Assembly (NCBI GenBank): GCA_965216645.1
Contig: CBDCGJ010000061.1
Coordinates: 4,798 to 68,797 of the forward strand
Direction: 5' to 3'
Length of the DNA stretch: 64,000 nt
Origin: CBDCGJ01 sp965216645
GTDB taxonomy: Bacteria > Pseudomonadota > Alphaproteobacteria > GCA-2731375
Within the stretch, counting starts at the first letter, position 1; each line of letters begins with the position of its first letter. This document shows positions 1 through 9,662 of the stretch, in pieces. The position numbers were made by a program, and so were the translations under genes. Under the pieces are notes generated by a model. It made no database searches. It worked only from the letters and a program-made list of their open reading frames with translations, and was not told the DNA's origin.

Positions 1-359
1 GGCAAAACGGAGTTCAACGTGCCGAGGTAGTTGATGTCGGTGACGCCGTAGTACACCTCATCGCCTTCATAAGCGGACCCATCGACGCCAGCATTGGCGA
101 TGAGCAGGTCGACGGGTTGGGATTGCCATGCTCGCTCCAACCAATCCCGGCAAGCCTGACGGTCTCCAACGTCGACAACGCTCGCGTCAACCTCGGCGCC
201 GAGGTTTCGGCAGGCCTCGGCGATTTCGGTCAGCCGGGCCAAGTCGCGTCCGCAAATGGTCAGGCGACGGTTCGCTTTCGCGTAGTGAATGGCGAGGGCC
301 GCGCCAATACCGCTGGAGGCGCCGGTTATCACAATATGCCGTGGCGATGGTACAGACAT
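1..359 (-). CDS. SDR-family oxidoreductase, 3' end outside window
   Basis: The first 119 codons of a short-chain dehydrogenase/reductase are present; the gene runs off the left edge. The translation opens MSVPSPRHIVITGASSGIGA. It shows the Rossmann dinucleotide motif TGASSGIG at about residues 12-19 and the NAG motif (LLIANAGVDG) near residue 90, both typical of classical NAD(P)-dependent SDRs. The catalytic Tyr/Lys lie beyond the window, so substrate and activity cannot be judged. It is divergent from yicC with about 90 bases between the starts, which must hold both promoters. Confidence 0.85.
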   Translation of the reverse strand, partial: MSVPSPRHIVITGASSGIGAALAIHYAKANRRLTICGRDLARLTEIAEACRNLGAEVDASVVDVGDRQACRDWLERAWQSQPVDLLIANAGVDGSAYEGDEVYYGVTDINYLGTLNSVL

Positions 360-449
360 TGCGGTGACCCTTGTTGGTGTTTCAGGCGGGCGATATAGTT
401 CGCCCATAGAATCGAATTTTTTGGAACTTCCAATCATGAGGCAAGGATC

Positions 450-1337
450 TTGGCGCTGGCAAGTATGACTGGGTTTGCCCGCGGAAGCGGCGACCTGGAA
501 GGTGAAACATGGACGTGGGAAGTAAAAAGCGTGAACGGACGCGGTCTCGATATCCGTTGTCGGATGCCGCCGGGCCATGATGCGTTGGAGGCACCGGCCC
601 GTGCCTTGGTGGCTAAAGTCGCCAAACGCGGTCAGATAAGCTTAAACCTGCAGACAAACACGTCGAGCCGACATCAGTCGATCGAGATAAACCAGGACGT
701 GCTCGATGAACTGATCGGCGCGGCCAGCGCATTGATGCGCGACAATATCGCGATCGCTCCGACGGCGGACGGGTTATTGGGGTTGCGTGGCGTGGTCGAA
801 ACCACCGAGGAACCGGAGGACGAGGCGGGCCGAGCCCGGCGCGAAGCCGCCATGCTCGACAGTCTGACCAGCGTGCTTGAGGATTTCGCGGCCAATCGGA
901 TGTCGGAAGGTAGCAAGCTCGACACCGTGCTGCAGGATCAGATCGTGACCATAGCCGAACTGGTGGCAGAGGCGACCGAGCTGGCGGCGACGCAGCCGGA
1001 GGCGGTGCGCGCCAAGTTCGAGGATAAGCTGAAAACTTTGCTGGGTGACCGCGCCGAATTGCCGGAGGAGCGATTGGTCCAGGAAGCGGCGCTGCTCGCT
1101 GTGAAGGCCGACGTGCGCGAGGAACTGGATCGTCTGCGCGCCCATGTCGAAGCGGCGCGGGAATTGCTGGCGGAGCCGGACGCGGTTGGACGCCGTCTCG
1201 ATTTCCTCGCTCAGGAATTCAATCGCGAAACCAATACGTTATGCGCGAAGTCCACGGATGCGTCCTTGACCAAGGTCGGGTTGAATTTAAAGTCGGCGAT
1301 CGAACAGTTCCGCGAACAGGTCCAAAACATTGAGTGA
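450..1337 (+). CDS. yicC: YicC/YloC family endoribonuclease
   Basis: A 295-residue protein of the YicC family, conserved bacterial proteins acting as endoribonucleases in RNA turnover. The N-terminal signature SMTGFARG lies at residues 5-12. The C-terminal DUF1732-type region ends in a typical FREQVQNIE tail, and the length is normal. The start used is TTG at 450, with a purine-rich GAGGCAAGG just upstream; an ATG at 465 would give SMTGFAR almost at the N terminus and is the alternative. The stop overlaps the gmk start by 8 bases, so the two genes are translationally coupled, an order common in alphaproteobacteria. Confidence 0.93.
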   Translation: MALASMTGFARGSGDLEGETWTWEVKSVNGRGLDIRCRMPPGHDALEAPARALVAKVAKRGQISLNLQTNTSSRHQSIEINQDVLDELIGAASALMRDNIAIAPTADGLLGLRGVVETTEEPEDEAGRARREAAMLDSLTSVLEDFAANRMSEGSKLDTVLQDQIVTIAELVAEATELAATQPEAVRAKFEDKLKTLLGDRAELPEERLVQEAALLAVKADVREELDRLRAHVEAARELLAEPDAVGRRLDFLAQEFNRETNTLCAKSTDASLTKVGLNLKSAIEQFREQVQNIE

Positions 1338-1980
1338 ATCCGACGCCGCACCGCTCGATCTCTGCCGAAGAGGTTTGATGTTGGTGCTTTCTTCTCCGTC
1401 CGGCGCCGGTAAGACGACGATTTCACGTGCGCTGTTGGCTGCCACGCCGGATCTGGTGATGTCTGTTTCGGCGACAACGCGGCCGCCACGCCGCGGCGAG
1501 GTTGAGGGCGTCGACTATCAATTCGTCGATCAAGTGACCTTCGATCTGATGATCAACCGGCGCGAATTCTTGGAATATGCCAAGGTTTTCGAGTTTTACT
1601 ATGGAACACCCGTCGCGCCGGTCGAAAAATCCCTGGCGGACGGCTGCGATGTCCTGTTCGATATCGATTGGCAGGGCACCCAGCAATTGGCGCAACGGGC
1701 ACGGGACGATTTGGTCAGCATTTTCGTCCTGCCGCCTTCGATGGCGGAGCTTCATCGGCGGTTGGAGGCCCGGGCCTCGGACAGTGCCGACGTGGTTTCG
1801 CATCGGATGGCAAAGGCGGCGGACGAAATCAGTCATTGGGCCGAATACGATTATGTCATCGTCAATCACGATATCGACGAGAGCCTGTCCCGGGTTCAGG
1901 CCATCCTGACCGCCGAGCGTTTGCGTCGGGAACGGCAAACCGGTTTGCTCGAATTCGTCAAGAGTTTGCGCGAGGGATAG
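1330..1980 (+). CDS. gmk: Guanylate kinase
   Basis: ATP:GMP phosphotransferase converting GMP to GDP in purine nucleotide metabolism. The P-loop SPSGAGKTT is at residues 22-30, followed by the GMP-binding stretch TTRPPRRGE and VDYQFV. At 216 residues it is the usual length. The start is TTG at 1330, inside the end of yicC; the extra 15 residues before LMLVLSSPSG leave open a slightly later start. The last 23 bases overlap, tail to tail, the end of rsmA on the other strand, so no terminator fits between them. Confidence 0.95.
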   Translation: MSESDAAPLDLCRRGLMLVLSSPSGAGKTTISRALLAATPDLVMSVSATTRPPRRGEVEGVDYQFVDQVTFDLMINRREFLEYAKVFEFYYGTPVAPVEKSLADGCDVLFDIDWQGTQQLAQRARDDLVSIFVLPPSMAELHRRLEARASDSADVVSHRMAKAADEISHWAEYDYVIVNHDIDESLSRVQAILTAERLRRERQTGLLEFVKSLREG

Positions 1981-2815
1981 CCAGCGCCTCGCATCGGGCT
2001 AGCGCGCAGAACGCGTCGATCGGTAAGGTTTCCGGCCGCGCGGTCGGTTCGATGCCGAGGTCGGAGAGCACCCGGATCGGATCGCCGAATATCGGCCGCA
2101 AACTTGTCCGCAACATTTTGCGGCGTTGCGAGAAAGCGGTCCGGACGACCAGCGATAGTCGGTCGGGCGCGGCTGGTGCCAGCGGTCTGTCGCGCGGCGA
2201 CAGCCGGACAACGCTCGATGTCACTTTCGGCGGTGGCACGAAGGCCTGCGGCGGAATGTCAAATGCCAATTCGGCATGACACAACCATTGGCTCATAATC
2301 GCAAGACGGCCATAGTTTTTTCCGCCCGGTTGCGCGGTTATTCGTTGCGCCACCTCCTTTTGAAACATCAGCGTGAAGCCGGCAAAGAGATCCAATTTGT
2401 CGAGCCATTTGAACAGCAACGCGGTGGCGATGTTGTACGGCAGATTGGCAATGACGAAGGTGCCAGGCGAGACAATCGGGCGTTCGTCAACGGTCATGGC
2501 ATCGGCCTCGACGATCCGCAGCCGACCCTTCGCGGCTGCATCCAACTCGGCCAGGGCGGCAAGGCAACGGCGATCTCGCTCGACCACGGTCAACATGGCG
2601 GCGCCGGCCTTTAAAATGCTGCGGCTTAGGCCGCCTGGTCCCGGCCCTATTTCCAACACCTTCGCTCCGGTCAAGTCGCCTGCGGCGGCGGCGATCTTAT
2701 CGGTTAGATTGAGGTCGAGGATGAAGTTTTGACCGAGGGATTTGCGGGCGGAAAGACCGTGGACGGCGATCACGTCGCGCAAGGGTGGCAGCGCCTCGAT
2801 CGACGTGTCAGGCAT
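1958..2815 (-). CDS. rsmA: 16S rRNA (adenine1518/1519-N6)-dimethyltransferase
   Basis: KsgA/RsmA uses SAM to dimethylate two adjacent adenines near the 3' end of 16S rRNA late in small-subunit assembly. The 285-residue product has the family opening KSLGQNFILD, SAM-binding motif I VLEIGPGPGGLS near residue 52, and the catalytic NLPYN near residue 125. The start ATG overlaps the pdxA stop by 8 bases. It is the last gene of the minus-strand run lptF-lptG-lptD-surA-pdxA-rsmA, a standard order in alphaproteobacteria. Confidence 0.95.
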   Translation of the reverse strand: MPDTSIEALPPLRDVIAVHGLSARKSLGQNFILDLNLTDKIAAAAGDLTGAKVLEIGPGPGGLSRSILKAGAAMLTVVERDRRCLAALAELDAAAKGRLRIVEADAMTVDERPIVSPGTFVIANLPYNIATALLFKWLDKLDLFAGFTLMFQKEVAQRITAQPGGKNYGRLAIMSQWLCHAELAFDIPPQAFVPPPKVTSSVVRLSPRDRPLAPAAPDRLSLVVRTAFSQRRKMLRTSLRPIFGDPIRVLSDLGIEPTARPETLPIDAFCALARCEALAIPRANS

Positions 2816-3800
2816 CGGCGGCGGCCATGCGGGCGGCTTGCTGGATTGCCGCGATCATGCTGTCCGGCGATGCGACACCGCGACCGGCAATGGCCAGCGC
2901 GGTCCCGTGATCCGGCGACGTGCGGACGATCGGCAGGCCGAGTGTGGTATTGACGCCGACATCGAAGCCGAGGGTTTTGATCGGGATAAGTGCCTGATCG
3001 TGATACATGCAGAGGGCCACGTCGTAGCTCTTCCGCGCTTTTGTGTGAAACAGGCTATCGGCGGCATGAGGCCCACTGACCCGCATGCCTTCGTCCGACA
3101 ACCGGTCGATCGCGGGTTGCACGATTTTTTGTTCCTCGTCACCCATCGCACCATCCTCGCCGGCGTGGGGGTTAACCCCAGTGATGGCGAGCCGGGGGGC
3201 CTTGAGCCCGAACCAACGTTCGAGTGAAGCCGCGGTCGTCCGCGCCGTTTCGAGGATCAAGTCGGTAGTCAAGTCGGAGATCGCGTTCCGTAACGACTGG
3301 TGGACGGTGACTGGCACGGTCCGAAGCTCGGGACAGCTCAGCATCATCACCGGTGGCGATGTGATGCGGCATAGCGCGGCGAGATACTCCGTATGGCCGG
3401 GATAACCGAAACCGGCCCGATAGAGCGTCGCTTTGTGTATCGGTGGTGTGACGACGGCGGCGGCGGTTCCCGATAGGCAGGCGTTCACGGCACGCTCGAT
3501 CGAGGTCAACACCGGCGCCGCGTTGGCGGGGGAAGGTTGACCGGGCTTTACCTGTTCCTCCAAGGGCTGCGGCAGAATGGGCAATCCACGCTCGAAATGC
3601 TCTAGCGCATCCTCCGGATTCGATATTTCGACGAGAGGAACCTTCTGGGATTTGGCGTCTCGCGCGGCCTGGGCTGGGTCGGCGATCAGGTAAAATGCCG
3701 GCAGCCGTAGTTCATTTCGAATCAGCCAAGCCTTTAAGGTGATTTCGGCGCCGATCCCGGCCGGCTCGCCCATGGTGATGGCCAGCGGTGCGTGTATCAT
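2808..3800 (-). CDS. pdxA: 4-hydroxythreonine-4-phosphate dehydrogenase
   Basis: NAD-dependent oxidation of 4-phosphohydroxy-L-threonine in the DXP-independent steps of pyridoxal 5'-phosphate synthesis. The 330-residue protein starts with ITMGEPAGIGAEI (residues 8-20) and carries the GHTEYLAAL and C-terminal YHDQALIPIKTLGFD segments that contribute substrate and metal ligands in PdxA. It lies 9 bases downstream of surA and overlaps rsmA, so it is expressed within the envelope operon. Confidence 0.95.
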   Translation of the reverse strand: MIHAPLAITMGEPAGIGAEITLKAWLIRNELRLPAFYLIADPAQAARDAKSQKVPLVEISNPEDALEHFERGLPILPQPLEEQVKPGQPSPANAAPVLTSIERAVNACLSGTAAAVVTPPIHKATLYRAGFGYPGHTEYLAALCRITSPPVMMLSCPELRTVPVTVHQSLRNAISDLTTDLILETARTTAASLERWFGLKAPRLAITGVNPHAGEDGAMGDEEQKIVQPAIDRLSDEGMRVSGPHAADSLFHTKARKSYDVALCMYHDQALIPIKTLGFDVGVNTTLGLPIVRTSPDHGTALAIAGRGVASPDSMIAAIQQAARMAAADA

Positions 3801-3809
3801 CGATCTTAA

Positions 3810-5066
3810 TCAGCGGCGAATTTCGACGATGGCTGCTTGTCGCAAGTCCCGGAGATATCGGTCCGCCAATCGGGCGAGGCGCTGATTGGCCAGCCGATTG
3901 CGGACTTGGACAGCGTCGATGTCTCGTGTCGGCGGTGCGGTGCGGTTACAAACCGCCAAAACCATGACCATGTCTTCGATTTCAATGGGTTTCGAAAACT
4001 GGCCGACTTCCGTCGTCGAGATCGCGGCGCGGATGTTTTCCGGCACGTCACGATACCGCAACTCGCCAAGATCGACCGGTTCGCCGGTGTTGAATTTCTT
4101 GGCGATTGCTTCCGTATCGCGGCAAGCGTTCGCTTGCTCGGCGATTTCCGACGCCTTACCGCGCGCGGCTTTTTTTACCGCCTCTCCGGCGTCCGGTTTG
4201 AAGGGTAATTGAATCTGCTTGAGAAGGACCCTGGTATCCAAGGTATCCGAGGCCAAGGTCTCGCGTTTGTCGCGCAACAAAATCAAATAGACGCCGTCCG
4301 TAGTGACGATTGGATCGGACAGTTCGCCCGGCTCCATTGTCTGGATTGCCTGGACGAGAGATTCGTCGATTTGGCTTTGCTGCAGCCAACCAACGGCACC
4401 GCCTTGCGGGGCGCTGACGCCGGCACTGAATTGGCGGGCGGCCTCCGCAAAATCCGCGTCGCTCAGGATCTGACCGCGCAGGCGTTCGGCTTGCAGCCTG
4501 ACCCGTTCGCTTTCACCGACCTGGTCGATCTGAAGAAAAATTTCCGAATACTGGTATTCGGGATTTCCGGCCGCCGCTTTGAGCTGGGCCAAAAGGTCAT
4601 CGACTTCGTCGTCAGAGACCTGCACCTGTGGGCGCAGTCGAATGTTGACCAGCTTCGACCAGGCGACCTCGGCCCGGGTCTTCTCGCGAAACACCTGGAA
4701 ATCGATGCCTTGGCCTTCGATGAATGTCTGAATTTCGCCGTTTCCGATCCCAATGCGGGTTTCGATCTGCGCATAGGCACTGCGAAGATCCTGTTCGCTA
4801 ACCTGCACGTTGCGTCGTTCCGCTTCGTCGATTTGCAGCGCTTCGTCGATCAATTTGCGGAGAACTTGCGGGACCAATCGGCGGCGGATATCCGGCGTGT
4901 CTTCCAAATTCGTGGAGCGGATAACAAAGATTACCCGTTGCCGGATATCGTAGTTGGAGATAATTCGGTCGTTGACCACCGCGGCAATTCGTTCGACCGC
5001 GCCGGCCGGGGCCGCTGTCATTAACAGGGCGGCGAGCAATGGGGCAAGACACTGTCGCAGTTTCAT
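3810..5066 (-). CDS. surA: SurA-type periplasmic chaperone / peptidylprolyl isomerase
   Basis: Periplasmic outer-membrane-protein chaperone with a parvulin domain. From the ATG at 5066 the protein has 418 residues with a clear signal peptide (MKLRQCLAPLLAALLMTAAP, cut near AGA-VER). Next comes the SurA N-terminal chaperone domain (RIAAVVNDRIISNYD) and one parvulin domain around QYSEIFLQID to GVYLILLRDKR. The frame is open 14 codons further upstream, but that would bury the signal peptide, so 5066 is preferred. Adjacent lptD encodes an outer-membrane barrel, a typical SurA client. Confidence 0.92.
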   Translation of the reverse strand: MKLRQCLAPLLAALLMTAAPAGAVERIAAVVNDRIISNYDIRQRVIFVIRSTNLEDTPDIRRRLVPQVLRKLIDEALQIDEAERRNVQVSEQDLRSAYAQIETRIGIGNGEIQTFIEGQGIDFQVFREKTRAEVAWSKLVNIRLRPQVQVSDDEVDDLLAQLKAAAGNPEYQYSEIFLQIDQVGESERVRLQAERLRGQILSDADFAEAARQFSAGVSAPQGGAVGWLQQSQIDESLVQAIQTMEPGELSDPIVTTDGVYLILLRDKRETLASDTLDTRVLLKQIQLPFKPDAGEAVKKAARGKASEIAEQANACRDTEAIAKKFNTGEPVDLGELRYRDVPENIRAAISTTEVGQFSKPIEIEDMVMVLAVCNRTAPPTRDIDAVQVRNRLANQRLARLADRYLRDLRQAAIVEIRR

Positions 5067-5132
5067 ATGTGGCAACCTTCGCAATTTCGCGCCGGACAAA
5101 TGAGCCAATGCAGTCTCCTACAAACGTCTCTA

Positions 5133-7319
5133 TCAGCCAAGATGCTGGAGAACAATGCGAAAGTTCACGGAGGTCGACGGCTTGGCGTCCCGATCCCGTG
5201 TATTGTCGCGATCCACCGTGACTTCGATCATGATGCATTCGTCTTCATAATGCAGCCCGGCACCGGTCTTGATGGTTCGCCCGGAGCCGATAAGATCCCG
5301 GCGGCCATGGGCGGAAAATGTCCAGTTGTCGTCAAGCTTGATCCGTGCGGCAGCGTAGATTTCCTCGCGCGGTTCGATATCACGGACGGGATCGTCTTCG
5401 TCCAATCGTAAGTAGCTGACCGTGAAGCGATAGGCGGGCGGCCCCGCGGTCATATACAGTTCATGCCGGTCCAACGTAAGATTTTTTGGATCGAAACGAG
5501 TGCGATGCACGAGATCCAGCCAATGCGCCGGCGATACGGCTAATTCCGTCACGATATCGGATGAGTTTTTGTCCAGTCCGGTGTTGGTGGGGAAGGTCGA
5601 ATCGTCTTCTAGCCGATAGACCTGACCAATGGTAAAGCTGGCGGTACCGCCGTTGTCGGCATAGATCGACCCCTTCAACCCGATGTTGATGCGCGTCCCG
5701 CTCTCGACCAGGTCATGGCCCGGAAAACGATTGAGGCTGAATAGATTGGTATTGTCGAATTCGAAACTGATCGAGTCCTCATTGGGAATAGTGCCCGAAT
5801 TGAGCCCATTGGGCGCGTAAACGGCTTGTATGATGGGCTCAATAATCTGCTGCCAACTACCGCTTTGGCGCACCAGGGGGAGGCGCCAATCGAGCGCCAA
5901 AGTTGGGATTAGACGGGCCTCCACCGCGTTTTCGGTGCCGATCGCAGGGTTGCTCGTGTCTTCGACCTGGTTGGACCAATATACATCGCCGCGAAGGCGG
6001 GCGATGAACGTATACAGATCGCCGAACGGTCCGACATGGGGGCTGGTCCAACCGCCGCCGACCGAAAAACGGCGCGTGTCGGCGCCGCCACTGCGGTAGA
6101 GCGAAACCGTGTTGGCATTTAGATCGAAGCGCCCCCAATTGCCGATTGGGTCGCTGAGATAGGAGTATTCGAGCAAGGGCAGCACGTAAGGCGTCAGGGC
6201 CGGATCGTCGGTTTCCTTTAATCCTTGAAAAGCATAGGCGCTGCCCGACAAAAAGCGCGTGCCCTTCACCTGATGGACAAAGGCCTTTGAGGTCAGGGTA
6301 TCGGCGTTGGAAATGTTGTAGCGTTTCAAGTAGGTATCATCGGAGGCTCTACTTGCGTCCCAACCCCATCGCCAATCGTCGCCGAGGCTGAAACGGCCCC
6401 AACCGTTGATATGTCCTCGAAATTCCTTGCCGCCGATCTTCGCGCCGGTATCGTCGCGCCGGTCCGTGTAGGTGATGCTGCCTTCTGCCTGATAGCGCCC
6501 TCGGTTGGTTAGTTGCCGGTATTCGCCGGTCAGCACCAATCCTTCCCTCTGGGTCATAATGGGTGCAAATGTGGCATCCCGGTCAGGGGCGATGTCGAAA
6601 TAATACGGGACCTGGACATTGACGCCGAGATTGGAATCGTTGCCGAACTTCGGCGCCAAAAATCCGGAAGCCCGTTCCACGGTCGGATCCGGATGCCGGA
6701 AAAACGGCAGATAGAGTACCGGTATGCCGAAGACCTCCAGCGTCGCATCGCGGTATTCGATCTCGCGTGTGGTCTGACGGTGAATGACCTTGACCGCCTT
6801 GACCTGCCAGATCAGCGCCCGATCCGGGTCTTCCGCGCAAGGTTTGCACGGACTGTAGACCGCCTTGGCCATTTCCGTTCGCTCGTCGGCGTAGCGGCGC
6901 GCGCCATTGGCGGCGAAACGGGAATCGTCGGTCAGTAGGATGCGGATGCTTTCGATAAACCCAGTGGTCAGTTTTTCGTCAAGTTGAACATATTCCGCGA
7001 ACACGACCTCGCCCGTCGGCTCCGTGAGAGAAACGTTGCCGGTCGCGCTGACCAATCCGTCGCGCTGGTTGTAGTTGACCACATCCGCTTTCAACACGCG
7101 GCCTTCGGAACCGATTTCCACATTACCGCGGGCGGTGACGGTTTCCAATTCCTTGTCGTAGACGACCTCGTCGGCGATCAGCAGGAATGGTTCCTTCCCG
7201 GTCGGGGTTTGGCCCTTGAATTGGGCGGTGGCGACGACCGGCGGAGACAATATTGCGAGAACGAATAAAAACCAGAAACAAATACCCGAAAAAAATCTCA
7301 CCTGACTAACCGTCCTCAA
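5133..7319 (-). CDS. lptD: LPS-assembly protein LptD
   Basis: Outer-membrane beta-barrel that inserts lipopolysaccharide into the outer leaflet. The 728-residue product has an N-terminal signal peptide (hydrophobic FFSGICFWFLFVLAILSPP), then an OstA/LptA-like periplasmic domain (LIADEVVYDKELETVTARGN). The rest is a long barrel domain rich in alternating polar and aromatic residues. A CKPC pair near residue 157 may be structural. The start lies inside the end of lptG (14-base overlap), giving coupled synthesis of transporter and barrel. Confidence 0.94.
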   Translation of the reverse strand: MRTVSQVRFFSGICFWFLFVLAILSPPVVATAQFKGQTPTGKEPFLLIADEVVYDKELETVTARGNVEIGSEGRVLKADVVNYNQRDGLVSATGNVSLTEPTGEVVFAEYVQLDEKLTTGFIESIRILLTDDSRFAANGARRYADERTEMAKAVYSPCKPCAEDPDRALIWQVKAVKVIHRQTTREIEYRDATLEVFGIPVLYLPFFRHPDPTVERASGFLAPKFGNDSNLGVNVQVPYYFDIAPDRDATFAPIMTQREGLVLTGEYRQLTNRGRYQAEGSITYTDRRDDTGAKIGGKEFRGHINGWGRFSLGDDWRWGWDASRASDDTYLKRYNISNADTLTSKAFVHQVKGTRFLSGSAYAFQGLKETDDPALTPYVLPLLEYSYLSDPIGNWGRFDLNANTVSLYRSGGADTRRFSVGGGWTSPHVGPFGDLYTFIARLRGDVYWSNQVEDTSNPAIGTENAVEARLIPTLALDWRLPLVRQSGSWQQIIEPIIQAVYAPNGLNSGTIPNEDSISFEFDNTNLFSLNRFPGHDLVESGTRINIGLKGSIYADNGGTASFTIGQVYRLEDDSTFPTNTGLDKNSSDIVTELAVSPAHWLDLVHRTRFDPKNLTLDRHELYMTAGPPAYRFTVSYLRLDEDDPVRDIEPREEIYAAARIKLDDNWTFSAHGRRDLIGSGRTIKTGAGLHYEDECIMIEVTVDRDNTRDRDAKPSTSVNFRIVLQHLG

Positions 7320-8400
7320 AATGCAACATCAGCGCGAGGCCGACCAATAAGCAAACGCCGGTGGGCGTCCATGCCGCCAATGCGACGGGAATGGTTCCCG
7401 CGATGCCGAACGCAGAAACAATATCCGACACAAAATACAGTAAAAACGCCGCGGAGACACCCGAGACGATCATCAAACCTGTTCCGCCACTGCGAATCTG
7501 CCGCATCGTGAATGTGGCCGCCAACAGCACCATCGCGCAGAGCAAAATCGGCAACGCCAGCAATCCATGCCAATACAGGCGATGCCGGTAGCCGGAAAAT
7601 CCGGCCTTCTGCAAACTGTCGATGAAGCCCGGCAAGCTCCAGAACGACAGGGTTTCGGGCGGGGCGAAACTGTCATGTATGTTGTCGAGGGTGAGGTCCG
7701 TGCTGAGCATATAGACGTCATGCTCGATCGGGGGCTGATCCGGCCGACTTTCGATCGCACCGGTAATCCGCCAATTGTTTTTCTGCAGTACGGCCGCATC
7801 GGCGTCGATCCGGCCGGCGAATTCGTCGCTGCCGCGGTAAAGGAAGACGGTGACCTGATGCAGCTCTGCGCCGCCCGCCAGAACACGGGTCGCATGAATC
7901 ACGGATTGACCGTCATCGCCGGCTTGGCGAAGCCATAACCCGCCTTCCGAAATTGCCAACTGGCTCGGGCGTCCTTCCAGCACATCGTTTTCCAAACGCT
8001 CATATTTCGAGATCAGGATCGAGGCGACCGGATTAAATGCCATAATCGCGAAGGCGCCGACGAGTAAGGCGATGATCAATGTCGGCAGGAGAAACTGCCA
8101 GACCGAAACACCGGCGGCTCTCGCGACCACTAGTTCCTCGCTTCGGGTCAGGCTGGCGAAAGTCCAGATGGCGCCGAACAGGGCCGCGAAGGGCAGAAGT
8201 TTCAGCATCAGCGTGGGAAGCTTCAGCGCCGCCAGTTGCAAAGCGATCACGAAACCGGCGTCTTCGACTTTAGCTGCGCGGCGCAACAATTCCACCATGT
8301 CGACCAGATAGACAATGGCCATGAAAATGACGAAGGTGAACGCAAGACCGTAGAAAAACTTCTTGGCGAAATATACGCTGAGGGTCGTGGACAAATGCAT
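7306..8400 (-). CDS. lptG: LPS export ABC transporter permease LptG
   Basis: One of the two inner-membrane permeases of the LptB2FG lipopolysaccharide extractor. It has 364 residues: transmembrane segments at the N terminus (YGLAFTFVIFMAIVYLVDM onward), a periplasmic jellyroll-like middle and a cluster of C-terminal membrane helices. The start codon shares one base with the lptF stop (TAATG arrangement). The lptB ATPase gene is not in this window. Confidence 0.93.
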   Translation of the reverse strand: MHLSTTLSVYFAKKFFYGLAFTFVIFMAIVYLVDMVELLRRAAKVEDAGFVIALQLAALKLPTLMLKLLPFAALFGAIWTFASLTRSEELVVARAAGVSVWQFLLPTLIIALLVGAFAIMAFNPVASILISKYERLENDVLEGRPSQLAISEGGLWLRQAGDDGQSVIHATRVLAGGAELHQVTVFLYRGSDEFAGRIDADAAVLQKNNWRITGAIESRPDQPPIEHDVYMLSTDLTLDNIHDSFAPPETLSFWSLPGFIDSLQKAGFSGYRHRLYWHGLLALPILLCAMVLLAATFTMRQIRSGGTGLMIVSGVSAAFLLYFVSDIVSAFGIAGTIPVALAAWTPTGVCLLVGLALMLHFEDG

Positions 8401-9536
8401 TAGCGCCGCCCCAAAACCAAAGCTCTAAACCCGGGCGCAATGCGCCGTTCGCGGACCAAAACGGCCGCACCGATGGCGATCGGCAACATTAGATTTAGGT
8501 AGATCAGCGGTGTGAGCAGCGATGCCTGGGCCGTCAAATTCACGAATGCCAGTCCGGCTAGGCGCAATGCCATCACCAGCACGACTGCCACAATCAATCG
8601 CTTGCCGCGGCCGCGCCGATTGAATTCGCCGGTCAACATGACGGCTAGCGCGATCAATGTGAAGGCGAGAGTGTAGAGCGGCGAGGTCAGCATGTCGTGC
8701 CCGGCCGCCCAAAGACGGCCTCTGTTCGACACGTCCTCCGTATTGCTTTCGTCGATCCAAAGCAGGTCGGTAAGATAGCGCTCCTTCGGCTTGCGCCAAC
8801 GGGCGCTGGGCTTCTGGACGAATTGACTGAGATCGAGGTTGTATTCGTCGAAATGCAACATCGAGATTTTTCTTCCGGCGCGGTCGAACTGCTGCCGGTT
8901 GCCGTTCAGCAAGACGAACTGCGGTCCCGCCTTGGTGCGAACCAGGGCACCCCGCTCCGCCATCATCGTCACCGGTTGCGCTGGATTGCGGCTGTCGTGG
9001 GCCAGGATTCCGACCAACGTACCGTTTGGGCGGCGGGCGCGGATATAGACGGTCAGATCCTTGTTGATCGTGTTAAATGCGCCTTCCTGCAGTGGCACAT
9101 AGGAGATATTGCTACGCAGATCGACTTGCAGATCCCGGAACGCTTGATTGCCCCACGGCACGAAGTAGAGGCTAAGCAGATACGCAAATCCCGTTGCCGC
9201 CAAGGCGAAGAGCAGCGCCGGCCGCGCGAGCCGGAGATTGTTGACGCCTGCGGACCAGATCACCACGAGTTCGCTGTCGGCGTTCAGGCGCTGATAACAA
9301 TAGAGTACCGCGGCGACGACGGCGATCGGCAGGATGATCGAAAACACGCCGGGCAGGACCAACGCGGTCATCTGCAGAAAAAACAGCGCGGACAAGCCTT
9401 TGTTGACGATCAAGTCGACGAAACGCAGGGATTGCGTCAACCAAACCACGGCGGTCAGTACCAGGGCGAAGAAAAAGAACGGCCCCAACAGATTGCCCAG
9501 CACATATTTGTCTAATCGGCTCACGGCGGCGATCAT
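8400..9536 (-). CDS. lptF: LPS export ABC transporter permease LptF
   Basis: Partner permease of LptG in the LPS export complex. I place the start at the ATG at 9536 (MIAAVSRLDKYVLGNLL, 378 residues); the frame is open 31 codons further upstream, but that extension lacks family features. The YxLGNLLGPFFFFALVLTAV opening is typical of the YjgP/YjgQ family, with further helices around residues 60-120 and in the C-terminal third. It is the first gene of the minus-strand envelope operon and is divergent from pepA. Confidence 0.93.
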   Translation of the reverse strand: MIAAVSRLDKYVLGNLLGPFFFFALVLTAVVWLTQSLRFVDLIVNKGLSALFFLQMTALVLPGVFSIILPIAVVAAVLYCYQRLNADSELVVIWSAGVNNLRLARPALLFALAATGFAYLLSLYFVPWGNQAFRDLQVDLRSNISYVPLQEGAFNTINKDLTVYIRARRPNGTLVGILAHDSRNPAQPVTMMAERGALVRTKAGPQFVLLNGNRQQFDRAGRKISMLHFDEYNLDLSQFVQKPSARWRKPKERYLTDLLWIDESNTEDVSNRGRLWAAGHDMLTSPLYTLAFTLIALAVMLTGEFNRRGRGKRLIVAVVLVMALRLAGLAFVNLTAQASLLTPLIYLNLMLPIAIGAAVLVRERRIAPGFRALVLGRR

Positions 9537-9613
9537 ACGACTTGGCGCGCCTAGGCGACAGCAAAAATGCGCGATATGATGGCCGCGAGATCGCAGATTT
9601 AGGACCATCGAAC

Positions 9614-9640
9614 ACCGGTCGTTTGCCAAGGGCGACCGGT
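9614..9640. promoter_or_regulatory. Inverted repeat in the lptF/pepA divergent promoter region
   Basis: Two perfect 8-base arms (ACCGGTCG at 9614-9621 and CGACCGGT at 9633-9640) are separated by 11 bases, just ahead of the pepA ribosome binding site (AGGGAG at 9651-9656). There is no T-run, so it does not look like an intrinsic terminator. An operator, or a 5' UTR hairpin of pepA, is possible; the role is inferred from position only. Confidence 0.4.
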
Positions 9641-9662
9641 TAATATTGGCAGGGAGTAACCG

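Noticed and set aside
4209..5024. 271-codon plus-strand frame opposite surA
   Set aside because: The minus-strand frame has a signal peptide and parvulin domain; this one has no features.
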